A DNA stretch of 9,371 nt from an uncultured Alphaproteobacteria bacterium (GTDB lineage Bacteria > Pseudomonadota > Alphaproteobacteria > Rhodobacterales > Rhodobacteraceae): NCBI GenBank assembly GCA_929200295.1, contig CAKMZE010000100.1:1-9371 (forward strand), given 5' to 3'. The notes below the pieces were generated by a model. That model ran no database searches. It was not told the DNA's origin and saw only the letters and a program-made list of their open reading frames with translations. A program made the position numbers and the translations under genes. Below, piece by piece: positions 1 to 5,805 of this stretch. The first letter of the stretch is position 1. Each line of letters starts with the position of its first letter.

Positions 1-866
1 GCCATGCCGTCTTCGATGCTAATGATCGGGTAATCACTGGCCAGTTGCGCCAAATAAGCGGCGTTTTCTTCTGAGGTGAGCGATTTACCTTCGCCCTTCA
101 TCTCGTATTTGCCGTCGCGGTAATATTCGGTCGCAGCACAATCGAGCGCAAGATAGATATCCTCGCCCGGTTTGTACCCTGCTTTTTCAATGGACTTCAT
201 AATGAAATCAAGCGCATCGCGTGTGGAGTTTAAGTTTGGAGCAAAGCCACCTTCATCACCAATGCCGGTGTTGTGGCCCGCGGCTGAGAGCTCTTTTTTC
301 AAGGTGTGGAATACCTCAGCACCCATGCGAATGGCGTCCTTTACATCAGTGGCCGCAACCGGCATGATCATGAATTCTTGGATATCAATCGGGTTATCGG
401 CGTGTTCACCGCCATTGATGATATTCATCATTGGCACAGGCAAAACCCGTGCTGATGTGCCACCAATATAGCGATAAAGCGGTTGTTCGGTGTATTCAGC
501 GGCGGCTTTTGCAACAGCCAGTGAAACGCCCAAGATGGCATTCGCGCCCAGACGGCCTTTGTTTGGGGTGCCATCCAGCTCGATCATGGCCATGTCGATG
601 CTCACCTGCTCGGTTGCTTCATAGCCTACGAGCGCCTCTGCGATCTCGCCATTCACAGCTTCGACAGCGGCTTGTACGCCTTTGCCCATATAGCGCGATT
701 GATCGCCATCACGCTTTTCGACGGCCTCGTGTGCGCCTGTTGACGCGCCAGAGGGCACAGCCGCGCGGCCCATTGTGCCGTCTTCTAAGATCACATCGAC
801 TTCCACTGTTGGATTGCCACGGCTGTCAAGAATTTCGCGGGCGTGAATATCGATGATCATGCTCAT
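1..866 (-). CDS. eno: Enolase (2-phosphoglycerate dehydratase), C-terminal part outside the window
   Basis: Enolase interconverts 2-phosphoglycerate and phosphoenolpyruvate in the cytoplasm (glycolysis/gluconeogenesis); it is a Mg-dependent dimer. The frame opens with MSMIIDIHAREILDSRGNP and stays open to the left edge, giving 288 of roughly 425 residues. Visible family signatures are the mobile loop SGASTG, NGGEHAD, the DIQEFM glutamate, GDEGGFAPN, the first metal-ligand aspartate in LALDCAA and the second metal-ligand glutamate in SIEDG (about residue 285). The third metal aspartate and the catalytic lysines must lie beyond the edge. The start at 866 is supported by GGAG at 874-877, seven bases upstream. 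A second in-frame ATG two codons later (860) is less well placed. The gene follows the permease by 42 bp on the same strand and may share its transcript; I see no clear promoter in the gap. The product is certain; only the far end is missing. Confidence 0.98.
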   Translation of the reverse strand, partial: MSMIIDIHAREILDSRGNPTVEVDVILEDGTMGRAAVPSGASTGAHEAVEKRDGDQSRYMGKGVQAAVEAVNGEIAEALVGYEATEQVSIDMAMIELDGTPNKGRLGANAILGVSLAVAKAAAEYTEQPLYRYIGGTSARVLPVPMMNIINGGEHADNPIDIQEFMIMPVAATDVKDAIRMGAEVFHTLKKELSAAGHNTGIGDEGGFAPNLNSTRDALDFIMKSIEKAGYKPGEDIYLALDCAATEYYRDGKYEMKGEGKSLTSEENAAYLAQLASDYPIISIEDGM

Positions 867-908
867 AAAGAGGCTCCTTATCGGGACGTAATGTTTGGCT
901 TGAGGGCT

Positions 909-1802
909 CTATAGCCCGGCTTGCTGGGAAGGGGAAGTGCGTAGCTTGCTTTCGCGCCATAGCGTGTAGATGCCAGATGCCACAATAATAAACGCCCCGA
1001 TGAGCACCATGGCATCGGGACGTTCATCAAAGGCGAGAATGCCGATAATCAGCGCAAAGACCAGTCGTGAATAGCGAAATGGGGACACGATCGCCACATC
1101 CCCAGTGCGGGTTGCCCCAATAACCGCGTAATAGGCAAAGACCCCAACGATGATCGCGAGCGCCAGTTTGCCAGATTGTGCCAGTGAGACGTTCTGCCAG
1201 CTATCACCTGTGAGCCCAATCGCGAGGAGGATCAGACCCGTGGGGATGAGGAATATAAAGGCATAAAATGCAATTACTTGCGTGGACATCGCGCGGGGGA
1301 CAATCTTTGTGCATATATCACGCGCGGCAAGGCCGAGCACACCGAGTACGGCAAAGAGCGACATCGCGTCAAACCCGTCTAATCCGGGGCGCAAAATCAG
1401 TAAGACGCCGGATAAGCCGACCATAATCGCAACCCAACGCCGCCAGCCCACCGTTTCGCCAAGGAAAATAGCAGCGCCCAATGTGACGATCAGTGGCGTC
1501 GCTTGTAGTATGGCAGAGGCGGTTGAAAGCGGGATGAGCGTGATCGCACTGACAAACCCAAGCGTGCCGATCATTTCAAACCCGGTGCGCATAAGGATCG
1601 CAGGATGCAGGGCCGCGCGGGTGAAAAGCGCATCGCCATTGACCCAAGCCGAGATGGCAAAGATGATCGCCCCGCCAATCCCGATCAGAATAATCACTTG
1701 TCCTGTGGGCATATCTGACACCATCTGCTTGATCAGCATGTCCTCAATCGCGAACCCAAGCATGGCAATCACCATAAAGACAGCGCCACGCAGATTATCC
1801 AT
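909..1802 (-). CDS. EamA/DMT-superfamily permease, ten-helix
   Basis: This is an inner-membrane transporter of the drug/metabolite superfamily; the substrate cannot be told from sequence. The 297 residues hold about ten hydrophobic segments (roughly 5-25, 35-54, 72-90, 95-115, 121-138, 147-165, 174-196, 212-232, 239-257 and 262-282). They form two EamA repeats of about 130 residues each. The first repeat ends with the usual FLGETVGWRRW segment and the second with AFDERPDAMVLIG. The polar C-terminal tail (about residues 283-297) is probably cytoplasmic. Length is normal for the family. The ATG overlaps the end of the Fur-family gene by 8 bp (ATGGATAA holds both the start and the fur stop), so translation is probably coupled and the permease probably belongs to the same transcript. 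The pairing with a metalloregulator hints at metal or chelate-linked transport, but that is inference only. Confidence 0.9.
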   Translation of the reverse strand: MDNLRGAVFMVIAMLGFAIEDMLIKQMVSDMPTGQVIILIGIGGAIIFAISAWVNGDALFTRAALHPAILMRTGFEMIGTLGFVSAITLIPLSTASAILQATPLIVTLGAAIFLGETVGWRRWVAIMVGLSGVLLILRPGLDGFDAMSLFAVLGVLGLAARDICTKIVPRAMSTQVIAFYAFIFLIPTGLILLAIGLTGDSWQNVSLAQSGKLALAIIVGVFAYYAVIGATRTGDVAIVSPFRYSRLVFALIIGILAFDERPDAMVLIGAFIIVASGIYTLWRESKLRTSPSQQAGL

Positions 1803-2223
1803 CAGAGTCTTTCTTTGTTTTCAAAGGCACACCATAAAGCTCAAGCCTATGGCCCCGTAGCGCATAGCCGAGCTTTTGGGCAATGCGCTCTTGTAACGCT
1901 TCAATCTCTTTATCGACAAACTCAATGACCTCACCGGAATGCAGATCAATTAGATGATCGTGATGATCACGGTCTGTGGTTTCATAGCGGGCGCGGCCGT
2001 CGCCAAATTCGTGTTTTTCTAAGATCCCGGTTTCTTCGAATAGCTTGACTGTGCGGTATACTGTGGCGAGCGATATTTTTACATCAACAGCGCTTGCGCG
2101 TTCATAGAGGGCTTCGACATCGGGGTGGTCGTCAGCATCTTGTAAGACAGCTGCAATGGTCCGGCGTTGGCCGGTTATGCGCAGCCCAGCCGCTTCACAA
2201 CGTTCAATAATAGTGCTGGGCAT
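1795..2223 (-). CDS. Fur-family metalloregulator (Fur/Mur type)
   Basis: This is a 142-residue dimeric DNA-binding repressor that senses Fe(II) or Mn(II). The N-terminal winged helix includes the recognition region around residues 49-68 (KISLATVYRTVKLFEETGIL). The hinge and metal site include His33, Glu81 and the HHDH cluster at 87-90, followed by the dimerisation strand GEVIEF and HRLELYG near residue 125-131. The CxxC pair that holds structural zinc in E. coli Fur is replaced by DLHS, and the only cysteine is Cys9. In alphaproteobacteria many such proteins act as Mur (manganese response) rather than Fur, so a gene symbol is withheld; I do not see an Irr-type haem motif. The start at 2223 has AAAGG six bases upstream. 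It lies 67 bp after the acyltransferase gene and overlaps the permease start by 8 bp. A 12-bp palindrome just upstream may be its operator. Confidence 0.93.
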   Translation of the reverse strand: MPSTIIERCEAAGLRITGQRRTIAAVLQDADDHPDVEALYERASAVDVKISLATVYRTVKLFEETGILEKHEFGDGRARYETTDRDHHDHLIDLHSGEVIEFVDKEIEALQERIAQKLGYALRGHRLELYGVPLKTKKDSDG

Positions 2224-2240
2224 ATCGGGCCTTTGGGTCG

Positions 2241-2252
2241 CGGATATATCCG
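2241..2252. promoter_or_regulatory. 12-bp perfect palindrome upstream of the Fur-family gene
   Basis: CGGATATATCCG is its own reverse complement and ends 18 bp before the fur-like ATG, between that gene and the acyltransferase. It could be an operator for autoregulation or for another dimeric regulator. It does not match the Mur-box or iron-control-element consensus as I know them, so the call is tentative. Confidence 0.35.
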
Positions 2253-2290
2253 TCTTAGCCTTATTCGTTGTTGCTGGCTAGGGTGTCGGG

Positions 2291-3172
2291 TCAAAGAGTG
2301 ATGCGGCGCATGCCGGGCAGGTGTAGCCATGTGCCTCCCAAAGGATCAATTGTCGCACCAATGCCCAGTTTAAAGCGTGCAAGCCCAGGGGTAAGCTCGG
2401 TCTCGATCAAGCCGAGATCCAGCTCAATGAAAGCGCGTTCGCTGAAGTATTTTGCAGCCTGAACCAAGAGAAGGTTATGCGCATGCAGCCTGCGCCCGAC
2501 CTCAGATATCCAGCCAATATGATAGCTCATCGCGGGCCTATGGGCGAGAAAGAGCATGGCTGCAATCGTATCACGTCCAGATTTTGCGGTCGCAAGCCAA
2601 GCAGCGCTTGGGTTTGCCTTAGCAAAGGCAGCAGTGAGGGCAACAGGCCAACCGCGATAGCCGCGTTGTCTTTGTTGCTCAGCCTCAGCCGCAAGCAGCC
2701 AGCGATGGTTATCAACGATAAAGGGCTGTATTTTTGTTGTTAGATTTTGACGCTCAGCGGATCGAAACCGATTGCGCCATTTCCCATGCATACCAGCGGT
2801 ACGTTCCTGATCTGATTGTTTCAGATCAAGCACAGCGCGGTGCGCTGGGGTCATGATTTGCCGGTAACCTGCGGCGCGCAAGAGGTCATCCATTGGAAAG
2901 GCCGGATTAATGATTTGAACGTTGTCTTCACGCAGGTATTCTATTGCGTCCAATATGTTATCATCTGACGTGGATTTGAGCGTTGGCCCACGTGACACCA
3001 TATTCACCCGGCCAAAAGGGCCAAAGACGCGACTTTGCACCAACGCATGTCCATCATGCGGTAAGGTGATCTCTCTCGCCTCACGCCCCAAAAGTGTGAG
3101 CATGGCGGCATAGTTAGGATGCTGTTGTAACGGAAGGTTATGGGCGCTTTTATCACTGGCAAAATCTTTCAT
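2291..3172 (-). CDS. FemAB/GNAT-like acyltransferase
   Basis: This 293-residue soluble protein has no signal peptide or membrane helix. The C-terminal part, roughly residues 120-285, resembles the acetyltransferase fold of FemAB-like proteins. KWRNRFRSAERQ (131-142) starts the domain, IAAMLFL and MSYHIGW form the core strands, and the stretch LDLGLIETELTPGLARFKLG (251-270) matches the family's terminal strand, where an Asp-Gly segment is followed by Gly-Leu-x-x-Phe-Lys. Family members transfer acyl or aminoacyl groups; the acceptor here is unknown. The N-terminal third is a degenerate copy of the same fold or a lid domain. The start at 3172 lacks a Shine-Dalgarno sequence, and a TATAAT lies only 15 bases upstream, consistent with a near-leaderless mRNA. 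The next in-frame ATG is at residue 24 and would remove conserved-looking N-terminal sequence. It is the first gene of a likely minus-strand cluster with fur, the permease and eno. Confidence 0.82.
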   Translation of the reverse strand: MKDFASDKSAHNLPLQQHPNYAAMLTLLGREAREITLPHDGHALVQSRVFGPFGRVNMVSRGPTLKSTSDDNILDAIEYLREDNVQIINPAFPMDDLLRAAGYRQIMTPAHRAVLDLKQSDQERTAGMHGKWRNRFRSAERQNLTTKIQPFIVDNHRWLLAAEAEQQRQRGYRGWPVALTAAFAKANPSAAWLATAKSGRDTIAAMLFLAHRPAMSYHIGWISEVGRRLHAHNLLLVQAAKYFSERAFIELDLGLIETELTPGLARFKLGIGATIDPLGGTWLHLPGMRRITL

Positions 3173-3186
3173 AGCAATGTTAATCT

Positions 3187-3192
3187 ATTATA
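3187..3192 (-). promoter_or_regulatory. Candidate -10 box for the acyltransferase gene
   Basis: Read on the minus strand this is TATAAT, a perfect -10 hexamer. Transcription would start about seven bases downstream, near 3180, leaving an untranslated leader of only about 8 bases before the ATG at 3172. No good -35 is found at 16-18 bp; TTAACA at 3206-3211 is too close, with a 13-bp spacer. An inverted repeat ATGAT-GTTA-ATCAT at 3202-3215 lies where a regulator could act. The overlapping plus-strand TATTATAAA could also serve as a -10 for the small ORF to the right. Confidence 0.4.
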
Positions 3193-3218
3193 AACTTAAA
3201 CATGATGTTAATCATCCT

Positions 3219-3356
3219 ATGAAACATGTACGCAAACCCGTAATGGGCCATAAAATCGCCGCCGTCCGTGCAACGCCACTTGCTGCGGCGCTACTCGCAA
3301 GTGCTATATCACTTGCGATGTTGCCTCTGTTTATCTTCGCAAGTCTACTTTTTTAG
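3219..3356 (+). CDS. Possible small single-helix membrane protein, 45 residues
   Basis: This plus-strand frame opens with MKHVRKPVMGHKIAAVR and continues as a strongly hydrophobic segment (about residues 19-45) ending ...FIFASLLF before TAG. The layout is a basic N-terminus followed by one long hydrophobic stretch with no acidic residue anywhere. It is typical of tiny inner-membrane proteins with the N-terminus inside. Against it: no Shine-Dalgarno sequence is visible before the ATG, third-position G+C is only about 42 percent (lower than in the neighbours), and the frame is short enough to arise by chance. It converges on tyrS and overlaps its stop codon by 4 bp. A hairpin followed by six T residues sits at its very end and could terminate its transcript. 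Function unknown; I would want conservation in related genomes before accepting it. Confidence 0.42.
   Translation: MKHVRKPVMGHKIAAVRATPLAAALLASAISLAMLPLFIFASLLF
3295..3318. repeat. 9-bp inverted repeat hairpin downstream of tyrS
   Basis: TCGCAAGTG (3295-3303) pairs perfectly with CACTTGCGA (3310-3318) around a 6-base loop. In the tyrS transcript it lies about 35 bases after the stop codon and may mark or protect the 3' end, although no U tract follows it on that strand. Its right arm can pair instead with a third copy at 3337-3344. Confidence 0.55.
3311..3354 (+). terminator. Candidate intrinsic terminator at the end of the small ORF
   Basis: ACTTGCGA (3311-3318) and TCGCAAGT (3337-3344) form a perfect 8-bp stem with an 18-base loop. 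Four bases later comes a run of six T residues (3349-3354). The orientation fits plus-strand termination just at the TAG of the 45-residue ORF. The large loop and a competing, more compact hairpin with the upstream arm weaken the call. Confidence 0.4.
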
Positions 3357-4603
3357 CCTAGTTGGATCATTGCGTGGCGCTTTTTACCAGCCGATAGCTT
3401 AATCGGTGTGGCTAGCGCATTTGCATCCAACATCAACCCTGCATTCGTTAAGGGCGCATCATTCATGCGCGCACCGTTCTCTGCAATGAGACGCTTGGCC
3501 TCTTTACCGCTGCCCGCCAGCCCAGATTTCACCAAAGCTTGGACGATCGACATCCCATCACCCAGCTCTTCGGTGCTAAGTGTAAGCGTAGGCAGATCAC
3601 CACCTGCTCCGCCTTGTTCAAAAACCTCGCGCGCGGTCTTTTCAGCGGTTTCTGCGGCATCAGCCCCATGCAGTAGGGCGGTGACCTCATTGGCGAGAAT
3701 GATCTTGGCCTCATTAATCTCTGACCCTTGAAGAGCACCCAGCCTGTCGCATTCTTCAACGGGTAGTTCGGTAAAGATTTTCAGGAACTTTCCGGTATCC
3801 GCATCTGTGGTATTACGCCAGAACTGCCAGAACTCATAAGGCGAAAGCATATCACCATTGAGCCAAACCGCGCCATTTTGCGATTTGCCCATCTTGCGCC
3901 CATCGGATGTGGTCAAAAGCGGGGTCGTGAGACCATAGATTTCATGATCCAGCACACGCCGTGTGAGATCAATACCGTTGACGATATTGCCCCATTGATC
4001 AGACCCACCCATTTGTAGCAGACACCCGTATCTACGGTTTAACTCAAGAAAATCATAGGCTTGCAAGATCATGTAGTTGAATTCAAGAAACGAAAGTGAC
4101 TGTTCGCGGTCCAAGCGTGATTTCACACTTTCAAACGAAAGCATGCGGTTCACGGAAAAATGCCGGCCAATATCACGTAGAAATGTCAAGTAATTCAGAT
4201 CATCGAGCCATTCTGCATTGTTGAGCATGATCGCATCGCTTGGCCCATCACCGTAGCTTAGGCATTTGCTAAAAACTTGCTGCATGCGGTCGATATTGCC
4301 GTTGATCGCAGCATCATCAAGCAAGGGGCGCTCGTCTGAGCGGAACGAGGGATCACCCACCTTGGTCGTGCCACCCCCCATTAATGTGATCGGTTTATGG
4401 CCTGTTTTTTGCAACCACCGCAGCGCCATGATGTTCATCAAGTGCCCAACATGAAGAGACTGCGCCGTCGCATCATATCCGATATATGCAGACACAACGC
4501 CCTTGGACAGGGCATCATCCAACCCTTGATAATCGGTGCAATCGGCCAGAAAGCCGCGATTTTGCATGATGGCAATAAAGTCCGATTTGGGATGGTAGGT
4601 CAT
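3353..4603 (-). CDS. tyrS: Tyrosyl-tRNA synthetase
   Basis: TyrS is a cytoplasmic dimer that joins tyrosine to tRNA-Tyr using ATP. The chosen protein is 416 residues, normal for bacterial class Ic TyrS. The HIGH motif appears as HVGH (51-54) and the KMSKS motif as KMGKS (237-241). Tyrosine-pocket residues are in YMILQAYDF (178-185), and GSDQWGN (200-206) is the conserved loop. An S4-type RNA-binding domain occupies about 350-416. The frame is open 37 codons further upstream to 4714, but that extension would overlap anmK and begins with unconserved sequence. MTYHPKSDF matches the usual start of alphaproteobacterial TyrS and has GGAAG about seven bases upstream, so 4603 is preferred. It diverges from anmK with a 62-bp gap in which I see no convincing consensus promoter for either gene. 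Hairpins follow its stop codon. Confidence 0.97.
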   Translation of the reverse strand: MTYHPKSDFIAIMQNRGFLADCTDYQGLDDALSKGVVSAYIGYDATAQSLHVGHLMNIMALRWLQKTGHKPITLMGGGTTKVGDPSFRSDERPLLDDAAINGNIDRMQQVFSKCLSYGDGPSDAIMLNNAEWLDDLNYLTFLRDIGRHFSVNRMLSFESVKSRLDREQSLSFLEFNYMILQAYDFLELNRRYGCLLQMGGSDQWGNIVNGIDLTRRVLDHEIYGLTTPLLTTSDGRKMGKSQNGAVWLNGDMLSPYEFWQFWRNTTDADTGKFLKIFTELPVEECDRLGALQGSEINEAKIILANEVTALLHGADAAETAEKTAREVFEQGGAGGDLPTLTLSTEELGDGMSIVQALVKSGLAGSGKEAKRLIAENGARMNDAPLTNAGLMLDANALATPIKLSAGKKRHAMIQLG

Positions 4604-4665
4604 GGTCTTGCTTCCGGGATTAAGGTTATGCTGTCTATAAGCGTGCAAAGCGTAAAGGGAAAGCC

Positions 4666-5784
4666 ATGTTAGGCAATGAGCAAGTGAGCGTTGCGGGGAC
4701 GATGTCGGGCACATCGCTTGATGGGGTGGATGCAGCCGAAATTACCACGGATGGGGAAACCATTATTGCTTTTGGTCACAGCACGTATCGTGCGTATTCC
4801 GCGCAAGAACGTGCTGTGTTGCAGCAAGGATTGGGGCAGTGGCCTGATACGCTGGACCCCAGTATTTCTGAGCTGGTTGAAACCGCGCATGTGCACGTAT
4901 TGCAAGATTTTCCAGATGTGGATTTGATCGGGTTTCATGGGCAAACCTTTGCGCATGACCCACAAGCACGCGGCACGCATCAGGCAGGTGATGGGGCGAT
5001 ACTGGCTGAGCTGTTGGGCTTGCCCGTCGTTTGGGATTTCCGCACAGCGGATGTTGATCTGGGCGGGCAGGGTGCGCCGCTCGCGCCATTTTTTCACTTT
5101 GCACTGGCCAAATGGATCGATGCAAAAGCCCCGCTTGCTTTTCTGAACCTCGGGGGCGTTGGAAATATAACGTGGGTCGATCCGCGCTTTGATAAGCCCG
5201 AGCAAGCAGGTGCTTTGCTCGCGTTTGATACAGGTCCTGCAAATGCGCCGCTAAACGATCTGATGATGGCCCGCACAGGCCAGCCACTTGACCAAGACGG
5301 GGCTTTGGCTGCGACAGGTAATGTGGATGAGGCGGTCATCACGCAGTTTCTGAAAGACCCATATTTCTACAAGACCCCGCCGAAATCGCTCGACCGTGAT
5401 GCGTTTTCTGGGCTGCAAGATGCGGTCGCTGAGCTCAGCGATGCAGATGCCGCAGCGACTTTGACGGCTGCGATAGCACTGAGTGTGTCACAGGCGTTGT
5501 CATTATGCCCATCGCAGCCTAGCCGCATATTGGTGGCAGGTGGGGGACGCAAGAACCAAACGCTGATGCAGATGCTTGCCGCGACATTGCCGTGCGATGT
5601 GCAGGTTGTCGAAGATGAGGGGCTGGATGGTGATATGTTAGAGGCGCAAGCCTTTGCTTATCTTGCCGTGCGTGTGCTACGTGGCTTGCCCACCTCCTGT
5701 CCCAGCACAACTGGGGTAAAAGCAGCCGTTTCGGGCGGCACGGTTAGCCGCCCACAAGGCGTGAATCTGAAGATAACCCCGTAA
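4666..5784 (+). CDS. anmK: Anhydro-N-acetylmuramic acid kinase
   Basis: AnmK hydrolyses the 1,6-anhydro ring of anhydro-MurNAc released by murein turnover and phosphorylates it to MurNAc-6-phosphate, feeding cell-wall sugar recycling. It is cytoplasmic, of the sugar kinase/actin fold. The 372 residues match the family length. Motifs in order are the phosphate loop GTMSGTSLDGVD (11-22), GFHGQT (89-94), DFRTADVDLGGQGAPLAP (124-141), LNLGGVGNITW (160-170), FDTGPANAPLND (187-198) with Asp188 as the likely catalytic base, KSLDRDAF (240-247), VAGGGRKN (290-297) and the C-terminal EAQAFAYLAVR. FDTGPAN replaces the commoner FDTGPGN, a conservative change. AAAGGGA lies a few bases before the ATG. The gene is divergent from tyrS and convergent with the mttB-like gene, with only 21 bp between the stop codons. 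Confidence 0.96.
   Translation: MLGNEQVSVAGTMSGTSLDGVDAAEITTDGETIIAFGHSTYRAYSAQERAVLQQGLGQWPDTLDPSISELVETAHVHVLQDFPDVDLIGFHGQTFAHDPQARGTHQAGDGAILAELLGLPVVWDFRTADVDLGGQGAPLAPFFHFALAKWIDAKAPLAFLNLGGVGNITWVDPRFDKPEQAGALLAFDTGPANAPLNDLMMARTGQPLDQDGALAATGNVDEAVITQFLKDPYFYKTPPKSLDRDAFSGLQDAVAELSDADAAATLTAAIALSVSQALSLCPSQPSRILVAGGGRKNQTLMQMLAATLPCDVQVVEDEGLDGDMLEAQAFAYLAVRVLRGLPTSCPSTTGVKAAVSGGTVSRPQGVNLKITP
5733..5753. repeat. GC-rich hairpin inside the end of anmK
   Basis: GGGCGGC and GCCGCCC form a perfect 7-bp stem around a 7-base loop, about 30 bases before the anmK stop and about 50 bases beyond the mttB-like stop on the other strand. No T tract follows on either side, so it is not a classic terminator. 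It could slow both converging polymerases, or it may be only coding sequence. Confidence 0.35.
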
Positions 5785-5805
5785 CGAGTTGATTTGTAGT
5801 CTCTT

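Noticed and set aside
431..856. Plus-strand 141-codon open frame opposite eno
   Set aside because: It is a shadow of enolase; the arginine- and histidine-rich peptide is typical of antisense frames of conserved genes.
904..917. GGGCT/AGCCC mini-hairpin at the permease stop as a terminator
   Set aside because: Only 5 bp of stem, overlapping the stop codon, and no U tract on the minus strand; eno follows closely.
4604..4714. 37-codon N-terminal extension of tyrS
   Set aside because: It would overlap the start of anmK, has no family resemblance, and the internal ATG at 4603 has a ribosome site and the usual TyrS N-terminus.
4669..5287. Long minus-strand open frames of 178 and 174 codons inside anmK
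   Set aside because: They are antisense shadows of anmK, which shows all family motifs on the plus strand; the shadow peptides have no recognisable features.
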